A stretch of 18,698 bases of DNA from CAYTSW01 sp964440605 (lineage in GTDB: Bacteria > Planctomycetota > Phycisphaerae > Phycisphaerales > UBA1924), in the NCBI GenBank assembly GCA_964440605.1, contig CAYTSW010000048.1, forward strand, positions 1-18,698, read 5' to 3'. Both the position numbers and the translations under genes were made by a program. The notes below the pieces were generated by a model that saw only the letters and a list, made by a program, of their open reading frames with translations, did not search any database and was not told the DNA's origin. Shown here piece by piece: positions 1 through 8,251 of this stretch (its first letter is position 1; each line of letters begins with the position of its first letter).

Positions 1-1414
<1,414 letters not shown>

Positions 1415-1418
<4 letters not shown>

Positions 1419-1765
1419 GCGCCCCCCTCTGCGCCATCACCAAGCACCTTGGGCACCTTGATAAAGGGGGGCTCAACACCCGGGCTCATGCGCATCAGCG
1501 CGGCGTTGGGCAGGGCCTCACCCGTTGAGTCATCCCCGATTCTGGCGTCATCAAGTCCGACGGCGCTATCGAGGGGGTGCGTCAGCGGGGCAACACCCTC
1601 GAGATCCAGCTCCGCCAGGCGACTGATATGCTCCAGCACGGCTTGCAACTCGGCCCGCAACTGCTCAAGCCGGTCGTCGGAGAGCTCGAGCCGGGCGAGT
1701 CTGGCGACGTGCCGCGCCTCTTCCAGCGTCAGGATCGCGGATGTGTCGTTGGGCGTCGGGGCCAT
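1415..1765 (-). CDS. gatC: Glutamyl-tRNA(Gln)/aspartyl-tRNA(Asn) amidotransferase subunit C
   Basis: GatC is the small subunit that wraps around GatA and stabilises the GatCAB transamidosome. The product is 116 residues, slightly longer than the typical 95-100. It has the family layout: an N-terminal helical part with VARLARLELSDD (20-31), a helix ending ISRLAELDLEGVAPLTHP (about 47-64), and a C-terminal segment with alternating polar residues and FIKVPKVL (101-108), as in the usual F-x-VPKV end. The stop TGA overlaps the gatA ATG. Only one ATG fits the start. No Shine-Dalgarno precedes it; instead TATCGT ends 7 bases upstream. A long in-frame open stretch upstream of the ATG is antisense to the tRNase Z gene and is not part of gatC. 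Confidence 0.93.
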
Positions 1766-1772
1766 GGCGGTG

Positions 1773-1778
1773 ACGATA
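1773..1778 (-). promoter_or_regulatory. TANNNT element 7 nt before gatC ATG (possible leaderless -10)
   Basis: On the minus strand TATCGT is followed by CACCGCC and then the gatC ATG. There is no Shine-Dalgarno. The same hexamer-to-ATG geometry recurs at four other genes in the window. No convincing -35 hexamer is seen. Reading this as a -10 element with the transcript starting at or near the ATG is an inference. Confidence 0.45.
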
Positions 1779-1869
1779 CCAACGGCGGGCGGAGGCGGTA
1801 GGATGGCGGCTCCGAGCGCGGGGCGTGCGTGGACGTGACGCGGCGCGCCGACTCGGACGACGCGCACCC

Positions 1870-1889
1870 CGCGGGGCTCGCTCCCCGCG
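1870..1889 (+). other. GC-only hairpin abutting the Shine-Dalgarno of the tRNase Z-like gene
   Basis: A perfect 7-bp stem (CGCGGGG/CCCCGCG) closes a 6-base loop and ends one base before AGGAGG (1891-1896). If transcribed it would sit directly 5' of the ribosome binding site and could modulate its access. In GC-rich DNA such stems also occur by chance, so function is not established. Confidence 0.35.
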
Positions 1890-1903
1890 CAGGAGGCCTT
1901 TCC

Positions 1904-2851
1904 ATGATCCCCAAGCCGCCGCCGCGCGAAGGCAGCCTCGGCTTTTTGTACCTGCCCCCGTACCGCGTGCAGGGGACGTCCGTCGCGGGCGAGACGACGG
2001 TGGTGCAGGTGCCCGAGCTCGACGTCTGCTTCGACATGGGCCAGTGCCCGCGGGCGGTGCTCCCGAGCAAGTACGTCGCGATCTCGCACGGGCACATGGA
2101 CCACGTGGGCGGGCTGGGCTACTTCTGCTCGCAGCGCAACTTCCAGGGGATGGGCCCTGCGACGCTCGTCTGCCACGAGGGGCTGGCGCCGGCGGTGAAG
2201 AAAATGATGGCCGGCTTCACCGAGCTCGAGGGCCAGACCACGCCCTACGAGCTGGTCGCGATGAAGCCCGAGCAGGAACTCGAGATCAAGAACAACATCG
2301 TGCTGCGGTTGTTCGAAACCGAGCACACGCCGGCGTCGGCGGGCTACGCGATCATCGAGAAGCGCAGCAAGCTCAAGGACGAGTACGCGGGCCTGCCTCA
2401 GGAGAAGCTGCGCGAGCTCAAGCAGCGCGGCGAGGAGATCACGCGCATCCTCGAGGTGCCGCTGGTCGCGTACCTGGGCGATACCGCTCCGGGCGGGTGC
2501 ATGCTCCGGCAGGACGTGCGGACGGCGCAGATCGTCATCAGCGAGTGCACCTTCGTGGACAAGGACCACGCCAGCCGCGCCGACCTGGGCAAGCACCTGC
2601 ACCTGGATGCGATCGCCGAGTGGCTGCCGGTGCTCGAGTGCGACGCGCTGGTGCTCATCCACGTTTCGAGGCGGAGCAACATCGCGGTGGCGAAGAAGCG
2701 TCTGGGCGAGCTCCTGTCCGCCGAAGCGGCGGAGAGGGTGCACTTCCTGATGGACTTCCGCGCGAATCGCACGCGGTATGAGCGCCAGGCGGACGAGGCG
2801 GCGCGGATCGAAGCGGAGCGCGCGGGGACGGGGTCTTCGCCCGGCGCGTGA
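1904..2851 (+). CDS. Metallo-beta-lactamase-fold hydrolase, plant-type short tRNase Z-like
   Basis: The 315-residue product looks like the short tRNase Z (RNase Z) proteins of plants, which cut the 3' trailer from pre-tRNAs. Zinc-site residues visible are H62, H64, D66 and H67 in SHGHMDHVGG, H141 in ETEHTP, D193 in GDTAPGG, and H253 in LIHVSRR. Other family signatures are an ECTFVD segment (214-219) and KHLHLDAI (230-237). As I recall the plant TRZ proteins, the N-terminal layout (FDMGQCPR then VAISHGHMDH) and the end (ALVLIHVS) match them better than the usual bacterial rnz type. The start is chosen at ATG 1904 because AGGAGG lies 7 bases upstream; an in-frame GTG at 1829 lacks such a site. 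It diverges from gatC. A role in tRNA maturation is inferred; another RNA or small-molecule substrate is possible. Confidence 0.75.
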   Translation: MIPKPPPREGSLGFLYLPPYRVQGTSVAGETTVVQVPELDVCFDMGQCPRAVLPSKYVAISHGHMDHVGGLGYFCSQRNFQGMGPATLVCHEGLAPAVKKMMAGFTELEGQTTPYELVAMKPEQELEIKNNIVLRLFETEHTPASAGYAIIEKRSKLKDEYAGLPQEKLRELKQRGEEITRILEVPLVAYLGDTAPGGCMLRQDVRTAQIVISECTFVDKDHASRADLGKHLHLDAIAEWLPVLECDALVLIHVSRRSNIAVAKKRLGELLSAEAAERVHFLMDFRANRTRYERQADEAARIEAERAGTGSSPGA

Positions 2852-2858
2852 TCGGTGA

Positions 2859-2926
2859 GCACCGGGCGAGAGCCCGTTGGCCCTTGTGCATAAGCGGGGC
2901 AACGCCACCGGGCTTGCGCCCGGTGC
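2859..2926. terminator. Paired hairpins at a convergent junction (possible bidirectional terminator or REP-like element)
   Basis: Between convergent stops at 2851 and 2966 there are two hairpins. The first has the stem CGGGC/GCCCG around a GAGA loop (2863-2876). The second is a perfect 8-bp stem, CACCGGGC/GCCCGGTG, with a TTGC loop (2906-2925). The outer halves also match each other as a 10-bp inverted repeat, GCACCGGGCG (2859-2868) against CGCCCGGTGC (2917-2926). No T-run follows either stem, so intrinsic termination is uncertain. Confidence 0.5.
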
Positions 2927-2965
2927 TGGTTGTGTGATGCGAGCCAGGGCCTCTCCGGCACGAGC

Positions 2966-4759
2966 TCAGAGCATCAGCGACGCGGCACCGACCGCCACGA
3001 GCCCCGCGAGGATCGTCAGCGGGCCGCCGAAGCGGACGTAGTCCATGAAGCGGTATCCGCCCGGGCCCATGACCATGAGGTTGGTGTGGTAGCCGAGCGG
3101 GGTGGTGAACTCGGCGCTGGCGCCGATCGCGACGAGCAGGGCGAAGGGCAGCGGCGCGAGACCGGCCTCGCTCGCGACGCCGATGGCGATGGGGAACATG
3201 AGCACCGCGGCGGCGGAGTTGGTGATGAAGGTCGTGAAGACCACCGTGAGGAAGTAGACGACGCCCAGCAGCACGAAGGGCGGCGCGCCGTCCGAGAGCG
3301 TGACCAGCCCCTGGGCGATGCGTCCGGCCAGGCCGCTGTTCTCCATCGCCTGCCCCAGCCCGAACGCGGCGCCGATGACGATGAGCACGGTCCAGTCCAT
3401 GCCGCGGCGGGCGGCGGTCGCGGTGCAGCAGCGCAGGCCGATCATCGCCCCGGCCGCGAGCATCGCGCAGACCACCGGGTGCGTGACGCCCGTCGCCAGT
3501 GCGACCACAAACAACGCGAGAACAAGAAGCGAGAGCGCGGCCTTCTCGTGACGCGGCGTGCCCTCGTCGAGCTCGCTCACAAGGTGGAACTCGGCCGAGT
3601 CGCGGTAGCGGGCCGCGAAGCCGGGGCTCGTTTCGAGCAGCAGCGTGTCGCCCGGGCGGAGGATGATGTCGCCCACCTTGCCCTCGAGTTTGTGCCCCAG
3701 GCGGTGGACCGCGACGACGACGGCGCCGTAGCGCGTGCGGATGCCCGCGGCGCGGACGGAGCGGCCGACCAGCGGGGACGACGTCGAGACGACGGCTTCA
3801 GCGAGCCGCGCCTTGCGGGAGCCCTCGGCGTCGTCACCCTCGGCGACGGGCGTCAGACCCCGGATCTGCTTGAGATCTACGACCGAGTCGAGCCGACCGA
3901 CGAAGATCAGCACGTCTCCCGCGGCGAGCTTGAAGTGCGGAGCGACGGCGCGCAGCGACTCCTCTTGGCGATCGACGCGGCTGAGAAAGAGTCCCGGCAG
4001 GTGACGCAAGCCCGCCTGCTCGATGGTCTGCCCGACGATGGGCGAGCCGGGCTCGACGCGCATCGCGGTCATGTACTCGCGGACCGCTTCGGGGCGGTCG
4101 GGCTCTTCGGTCTTCGTGGGCAGCAGCATCCGCCCCAGCACCAGAACGTACACCACGCCGACGATCGCGACCGGCAGTCCGATGGGCGCGATGGTGAAGA
4201 GCGAAAAACTGTCGGGCCCGACGGACTCGGCGCCTTCGGGCAGCGCCGCGACGAACTGCGACCACTGACCGGCGACGATGAGCGTCGTCGCGGTGCCGAT
4301 GAGCGTGCAGAGCCCGCCCAGGATGGCCGCGAAGCTCAGCGGCATGAAGAGGCGTCCGACGGGGATGCCCGTGAGGCGTGAGAGGTTCGTGAGCACGGGG
4401 AGGAAGGTGGCGACGATGGGCGTGTTGTTGGCAAAGGCGCTGAGGATCGCGACGGGCCCAACCAGCCGGGCCTGGGCCGCGAACGTGGAGCGCGGCCGGC
4501 CGACGGTGACGCGGCTGATGAGGCTGATCGCGCCGGTCTCCTTGAGCGCGGTCGCGACGACGTAGAGGAATGCGATGGTGATGATCGCCGGCTCGGCGAA
4601 GCCGACGAAGGCCTCGCGCGCCGAGATGATGCCCGGCACGAGCATGGCGGCGAGCGCGCCAACGACGGTGACGTCCGTGGGGACACGCCCGGAGGCGACG
4701 ACGCCGATCATGCCCAGCAGGACGATGCCGACGTACCAGGCTTCCCAGAGTGGCGGCAC
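2966..4759 (-). CDS. SLC13 (DASS)-family permease with two central RCK_C (TrkA-C) domains, putative sulfate transporter
   Basis: This is an inner-membrane ion-coupled anion symporter of 597 residues. An N-terminal membrane half (about 5-215) carries ANNTPIVATFLPVL (110-123). A soluble middle holds two RCK_C repeats (about 228-305 and 315-396), each with a GD-x-L pattern (GDVLIFVG, GDTLLLE). A C-terminal membrane half (about 405-597) carries TNSAAAVLMFP (513-523) and TPLGYHTNLMV (553-563), the paired anion/sodium-site motifs of this family. The architecture matches SAC1/SLT-type sulfate transporters of algae and cyanobacteria. The start is a GTG 15 bases after the cysQ stop; starting later would remove the first membrane helix. 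The neighbour cysQ, a PAP phosphatase of sulfate assimilation, supports sulfate as substrate, but dicarboxylates or other oxyanions cannot be excluded. Confidence 0.85.
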   Translation of the reverse strand: MPPLWEAWYVGIVLLGMIGVVASGRVPTDVTVVGALAAMLVPGIISAREAFVGFAEPAIITIAFLYVVATALKETGAISLISRVTVGRPRSTFAAQARLVGPVAILSAFANNTPIVATFLPVLTNLSRLTGIPVGRLFMPLSFAAILGGLCTLIGTATTLIVAGQWSQFVAALPEGAESVGPDSFSLFTIAPIGLPVAIVGVVYVLVLGRMLLPTKTEEPDRPEAVREYMTAMRVEPGSPIVGQTIEQAGLRHLPGLFLSRVDRQEESLRAVAPHFKLAAGDVLIFVGRLDSVVDLKQIRGLTPVAEGDDAEGSRKARLAEAVVSTSSPLVGRSVRAAGIRTRYGAVVVAVHRLGHKLEGKVGDIILRPGDTLLLETSPGFAARYRDSAEFHLVSELDEGTPRHEKAALSLLVLALFVVALATGVTHPVVCAMLAAGAMIGLRCCTATAARRGMDWTVLIVIGAAFGLGQAMENSGLAGRIAQGLVTLSDGAPPFVLLGVVYFLTVVFTTFITNSAAAVLMFPIAIGVASEAGLAPLPFALLVAIGASAEFTTPLGYHTNLMVMGPGGYRFMDYVRFGGPLTILAGLVAVGAASLML

Positions 4760-4774
4760 GTGCGTGGCCCCGGA

Positions 4775-5824
4775 TCAGTTGGTGTCGGCCCCGATGCCTA
4801 GGGCCCGGATGGCTTCGATGGCGTTGCCGTGGAGCACGGGCGGCCCGACGACAACGCCCACGTTCTTCTCCAGCCCGACGCCGTGGGAGAAATCCAACAT
4901 GTTGCCGCGGATGTCGGTCACCGAGCACCCGGCTTCGGAGGCAACAAGGGCGCCGGCGGCGTGGTCCCAGATCTTCTCGACGTAGCGTGATGAGCCGGGC
5001 TTGGGCGGGCGGGGCAGGCGCAGGTACAGGTCGGCCTGACCCCGGGCGACGACGACGTACTTGGCCTGGCTGTCGAGCCGGGCCGGGACGCTCTGGCTCT
5101 CCATGTGCTGAAGAATGCGGGCGTGGTCCTCGTGCGAGGCGTGCGCGCTCTCGACCGACTCGCACATGCGCACCGGTTCGCCCGGATCGTGCTCCAGCCG
5201 ATGGACGCGGTGGCTCTCGGCCTTGGGGTCGTTGGCGGGGTACTCCCAGACGCCGTCGCCGTTGATGGCGCCGTACAGACTGCCGACGGCGTCGGGCCCG
5301 TCGAACCCCTTGGAAAAGTCGCGGGAGAGGTTGGGACACCCGACAACGCCGATGATGGGGTCGCCGCCTTCGATCCAGGCGAGGCTGACGGCGTACTGCT
5401 CGCCGCGGAGGAAGCCCTTGGTGCCATCGATCGGGTCGAGCGTCCAGAAGCCGTGGAGCCCGTCGCGCTTGGGCTCGGCGTTGCCCAGATCAACGGCGTC
5501 GAGCACCTGCTCGAGCGTCGCTTCGGGCCAGGCGACGCGGGTAGCGTCGAGGACGGCGTCGGCGAAGGCGGTATCGCCCGCCTTGACGCGCCGTCGGATG
5601 TCGGCGGCGTCCTCCTCGGCGACCAGCGAAACTCCGCCCAGTTCCTCCCGCAGGCGATGGGCGATCACCGCCTGGCTGGCGTAGTCCGCGATAGAGACGG
5701 GGCTGCGGTCGTCCTTGAGGAGGCGCGCGGTCTCGTCCTGCGCCTGCTGGACACGCCGGCACACCTCGCACGCCTGGCTGACGGCGTGCATGGCGGCTTC
5801 GTAGCGATTGGTCGTGGTGCTCAT
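4775..5824 (-). CDS. cysQ: 3'(2'),5'-bisphosphate nucleotidase (HAL2/SAL1/CysQ-like)
   Basis: A Mg2+-dependent, lithium-sensitive-type phosphatase of the inositol monophosphatase superfamily. It removes the 3' phosphate of PAP, the by-product of sulfate activation, giving AMP. The 349-residue length and layout resemble the eukaryotic HAL2/SAL1 branch more than the 246-residue E. coli CysQ. Metal-site motifs are SPVSIADY (41-48, Asp47), EED (70-72), DPIDGTKGF (130-138) and WDHAAG (286-291). The start ATG at 5824 follows TACACT plus six bases and no Shine-Dalgarno. A further 51 codons are open in frame upstream but show no family similarity. The permease starts 15 bases after the stop, so the two are probably one operon handling sulfate uptake and PAP removal. 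Confidence 0.9.
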   Translation of the reverse strand: MSTTTNRYEAAMHAVSQACEVCRRVQQAQDETARLLKDDRSPVSIADYASQAVIAHRLREELGGVSLVAEEDAADIRRRVKAGDTAFADAVLDATRVAWPEATLEQVLDAVDLGNAEPKRDGLHGFWTLDPIDGTKGFLRGEQYAVSLAWIEGGDPIIGVVGCPNLSRDFSKGFDGPDAVGSLYGAINGDGVWEYPANDPKAESHRVHRLEHDPGEPVRMCESVESAHASHEDHARILQHMESQSVPARLDSQAKYVVVARGQADLYLRLPRPPKPGSSRYVEKIWDHAAGALVASEAGCSVTDIRGNMLDFSHGVGLEKNVGVVVGPPVLHGNAIEAIRALGIGADTN

Positions 5825-5830
5825 CGCGGG

Positions 5831-5836
5831 AGTGTA
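5831..5836 (-). promoter_or_regulatory. TANNNT element 6 nt before cysQ ATG (possible leaderless -10)
   Basis: On the minus strand TACACT is followed by CCCGCG and then the cysQ ATG. There is no ribosome binding site in the gap. The divergent nfo gene has the same arrangement with the same 6-base gap. Confidence 0.5.
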
Positions 5837-5962
5837 ACGGTCCAAGAGGCTCGCTCGTTCGCCGGAGCGCCGCGCGAATCGCGGTCGAGCGTCATCGGTG
5901 TTGACGCGATCTTCGCGAATGAATCCCCATTTATCGGGCTTCCACCCGGGGGTCACGCCATG

Positions 5963-5988
5963 GGACTCCACTCTCAACGTTGGAGTCC
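5963..5988. repeat. Perfect 8-bp inverted repeat (GGACTCCA/TGGAGTCC)
   Basis: The two arms (5963-5970 and 5981-5988) are separated by 10 bases containing AACGT. It lies in the cysQ-nfo divergent spacer. It could be an operator for either gene or a hairpin in a longer transcript. A terminator role is unlikely because no gene reads into it from either side. Confidence 0.5.
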
Positions 5989-6084
5989 TGGCCTGTCAGG
6001 GTGCCCGACGACAGCTTCACTTCACGGGCGTCGCGCCCTCTCTCCCTCCGCTCTCTCCTCCACGCGACGCCCGCACCAACGGCG

Positions 6085-6119
6085 ACCGCCGGAGCGATGC
6101 ACAGGAGCGCTCCGGCGGT
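6085..6119. repeat. Perfect 12-bp inverted repeat upstream of nfo
   Basis: The arms ACCGCCGGAGCG (6085-6096) and CGCTCCGGCGGT (6108-6119) are perfectly complementary, with an 11-base loop. It ends 19 bases before the TACTCT element and 31 before the nfo ATG. If TACTCT is a -10 box, the right arm sits where a -35 region or an overlapping operator would lie. No gene ends nearby, so a terminator function is unlikely. It may be a regulator binding site or part of an unrecognised RNA. Confidence 0.6.
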
Positions 6120-6138
6120 TGTCGCGCGCGAGCCACCC

Positions 6139-6144
6139 TACTCT
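6139..6144 (+). promoter_or_regulatory. TANNNT element 6 nt before nfo ATG (possible leaderless -10)
   Basis: TACTCT is followed by GAGCGG and then the nfo ATG. The GAG directly touching the start is too close to be a usable Shine-Dalgarno. The geometry matches cysQ, gatC, the TPR lipoprotein and the CusF-like lipoprotein. Confidence 0.5.
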
Positions 6145-6150
6145 GAGCGG

Positions 6151-7104
6151 ATGCCACCCCAAACCGTCTTCGGCTCCCACCTCTCCATCGCGGGTCACCT
6201 CTGCAACGCGCTCGACGAGGCCGCGACCCTCGGCCTCGACACGGTGCAGGTGTTCACGAAGAACCAGCGGCAGTGGAAGGTCAAGCCGTTGGACGAGAGC
6301 GTCGCCGACGAGTGGTGCGCGCGGGCGGCGGACCTCGGCTTCGGGGAGCACCTCGTGGCCCACGACTCCTATCTCATCAACCTCGCCAGCCCCGACGACG
6401 AGCTCTGGGAGAAGTCCATCGCGCTGATGCGCGAGGAGATCGATCGCTGCGAGCGGCTGGGGATCGGCCGGCTGGTGTCACACCCCGGCGCGCACATGCG
6501 ACGCGATGAAGAACCCGCCCAGGCCGTGGAAGCCGGGCTCGTGCGCATCGCCAGGGCGTACAAGCGGCTCTTGCGCGCGACGCGCGGGTACGGGGTGATG
6601 ATGTGCTTTGAGAACACCGCCGGCGGCGGGACCACGCTCGGGCGCACCTTCGAGGAACTCGCCCGCCTCGCCGAGCTCGTCCACGAGGAAGCTGGGGCCG
6701 ACGCCGAGGGTCGCGTCGGGTTCTGCTTCGACACCTGCCACGCGCTGGCAGCGGGCTACGACCTGGCGGCCCGTGAGGACGCGGACAAGCCCAGCACCAA
6801 GCGGACGATCGCGGCGGGCCGCGAGCTGGCAGACGCCGTACTCGAGGAGTTCGACCGCGTCTGCGGGCTGGACAGGCTGGGGGTGGTGCACGTGAACGAC
6901 TCGAAGGCCGCTCGCGGATCGCGCCGGGACCTGCACGAGCACATCGGCAAGGGACACGTGGGCAAGGGGGCGTTGGCAGCGGTGCTGAACCACCCGAAGT
7001 TGCGGGGCGTACCGATGATCCTGGAAACGCCCAAGGGCGAGAACGAGAAGGGCCGCGCCTGGGACGCGATGAACCTCGCCCAGCTCCGACGCCTCTTGCG
7101 GTAG
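6151..7104 (+). CDS. nfo: Deoxyribonuclease IV (endonuclease IV, AP endonuclease)
   Basis: Endonuclease IV cuts DNA 5' of abasic sites in base excision repair, using a trinuclear zinc centre in a TIM barrel. All nine expected zinc ligands are visible in 317 residues: H71 (VAHDSY), H111 (VSHPGAH), E154 (CFENTAG), D194 and H197 (CFDTCHALAAGYD), H247 (VVHVNDS), D260 and H262 (RRDLHEHIGKGH), and E292 (ILETP). The length is near the family norm of 280-310. The start is placed at ATG 6151, where similarity begins (VFGSHLSIAGHL). A 57-codon in-frame upstream extension is low-complexity and unlike the family. It is divergent from cysQ and followed 72 bases later by the TPR lipoprotein, which has its own TANNNT element. 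Confidence 0.95.
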   Translation: MPPQTVFGSHLSIAGHLCNALDEAATLGLDTVQVFTKNQRQWKVKPLDESVADEWCARAADLGFGEHLVAHDSYLINLASPDDELWEKSIALMREEIDRCERLGIGRLVSHPGAHMRRDEEPAQAVEAGLVRIARAYKRLLRATRGYGVMMCFENTAGGGTTLGRTFEELARLAELVHEEAGADAEGRVGFCFDTCHALAAGYDLAAREDADKPSTKRTIAAGRELADAVLEEFDRVCGLDRLGVVHVNDSKAARGSRRDLHEHIGKGHVGKGALAAVLNHPKLRGVPMILETPKGENEKGRAWDAMNLAQLRRLLR

Positions 7105-7163
7105 CCAGAGGGAGGGCTGCCGCTCCCCGCTGGCGTCGGATCGCGTGCTCAGCCGATTGGACC

Positions 7164-7169
7164 TAGCCT
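7164..7169 (+). promoter_or_regulatory. TANNNT element 7 nt before the TPR lipoprotein ATG (possible leaderless -10)
   Basis: TAGCCT is followed by CCCGACG and then the ATG at 7177. No Shine-Dalgarno is present. This implies the TPR gene may start its own transcript rather than relying on nfo read-through. Confidence 0.4.
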
Positions 7170-7176
7170 CCCGACG

Positions 7177-8205
7177 ATGATCAGAGCCGCCCGTGCATCT
7201 CGACTCTGCCGCACCGTCCCTCGCCTGATGGGCGTGGTGCTGCTCGGTGCGCTGACGGTGGTCGCCGCACCGGGCTGTCAGCGTCCGGAGAACCGCGAGT
7301 CGCGGTTCGACGACGAACGCGGGCTTCGGCAGGAAGACTTCGTCGTCCGGGCGGAGGAAGCCTTGGACGTGGGCGACCGCGAGGAAGCCGTCCGTCTGCT
7401 GGCGGCGGCGATCGAGCAGAACCCGACGCTCACCGTCGCCTACGTCAAGCTGGGCGATCTGGAGATGGAAGCGGGTGACTACACCGAGGCCGAGCGGCTG
7501 TTCAGCGAGGCGGCCCGCCAGCAGCCACGGGAGTTCGATCATCAGTACAAGCACGGGCTGGCGCTGCACTTTCTCAATCGCCTGCGCGACGCCGTCCGGG
7601 CCTACCTGCGCGCCCTGGCGCTGCGGCCTGACGATTTCGACGGCAATCTGAATCTCTCCACCGCCTATCTCCAGTTGAACGAGGCGGCGCAATCGCTGCC
7701 CTATGCGCGTCGGGCGGTGGACGCCGACCCGCAATCGGGCCGGGCACGGGCGAACCTCGGGGCGGTGCTGAGCTCGCTGGGTCGGCACGACGAGGCGGTG
7801 ATGGCGTATCAGGCGGCGGCGGAACTCATGGAGCTCACCCCCGAGCTGCTGCTCAACCTCGCGACGAGCCTGGGCCGGCTCGAGCGCTATGCCGAGATGC
7901 TCAACACCCTCGAGCGGGCGCGGGAGCTGGAGCCGACGGCCGCGACGTGGGAACGCGTCGGCTTCGCGCGCTTCAAGCTCCGCGACTACGACGGCGCTCA
8001 GGCGGCGTTCCGCCGCGCCGTTGACACCGACGCCTCGCACTACCCCGCGCTCAACGGGCTGGGCGTCTGCCTCCTCAACGATTGGATCACCACGGGGCGC
8101 GAGAACAAGGACCTCAAGCGCGAGGCGATCGGCGTGCTTCGCCGCTCGCTGCGGCTCAACTCCCGCCAGCCCCGGATCGTCGAGCTCGTCTCGCGCTACG
8201 GTTGA
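7177..8205 (+). CDS. TPR-repeat protein, probable lipoprotein or exported
   Basis: The 342-residue product begins with a basic stretch and a hydrophobic segment (about 17-33) ending in AAPGC, with Cys34 as candidate lipidation site. The lipobox is imperfect (Pro at -2), so a cleaved or uncleaved signal is possible. From about residue 53 to 325 it is built of seven or eight tetratricopeptide repeats of about 34 residues, each with the alternating small/aromatic pattern (for example AYVKLGDLEMEAGDYTEAER). The sixth unit is more divergent, and an insertion (LNDWITTGRENKDLKR) interrupts the last. TPRs mediate protein-protein contacts; no catalytic domain is visible. It sits between nfo and queF/rdgB. 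Its partner is unknown, though the large TPR/protease gene downstream is a possible companion in the envelope. Confidence 0.8.
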   Translation: MIRAARASRLCRTVPRLMGVVLLGALTVVAAPGCQRPENRESRFDDERGLRQEDFVVRAEEALDVGDREEAVRLLAAAIEQNPTLTVAYVKLGDLEMEAGDYTEAERLFSEAARQQPREFDHQYKHGLALHFLNRLRDAVRAYLRALALRPDDFDGNLNLSTAYLQLNEAAQSLPYARRAVDADPQSGRARANLGAVLSSLGRHDEAVMAYQAAAELMELTPELLLNLATSLGRLERYAEMLNTLERARELEPTAATWERVGFARFKLRDYDGAQAAFRRAVDTDASHYPALNGLGVCLLNDWITTGRENKDLKREAIGVLRRSLRLNSRQPRIVELVSRYG

Positions 8206-8251
8206 CGCCGGCGGCGCGGGCGTCTGGCCCGTGCGAGATACTTCATATCCC

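Larger units (their letters stand above)
5825..6150. other. 326-base divergent intergenic region between cysQ and nfo
   Basis: This gap carries the 5' regions of both cysQ (minus) and nfo (plus). It holds two strong perfect inverted repeats, listed separately, and a TANNNT element at each edge next to the respective start codon. Long open stretches run through it in the nfo frame but resemble no family. I see no tRNA, no convincing sigma-70 promoter with both boxes, and no conserved small ORF. Confidence 0.6.

Noticed and set aside
2930..4381. Open frame of about 480 codons on the plus strand across the permease gene
   Set aside because: Asp/Arg/Gly-rich antisense shadow with no family features.
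3834..5339. Open frame of about 500 codons on the minus strand, in another frame across cysQ and the permease
   Set aside because: Arg/His/Pro-rich translation; the cysQ and permease frames carry the family motifs.
5901..5935. TTGACG at 5901 as a -35 box of a promoter
   Set aside because: No acceptable -10 hexamer occurs 16-19 bases downstream.
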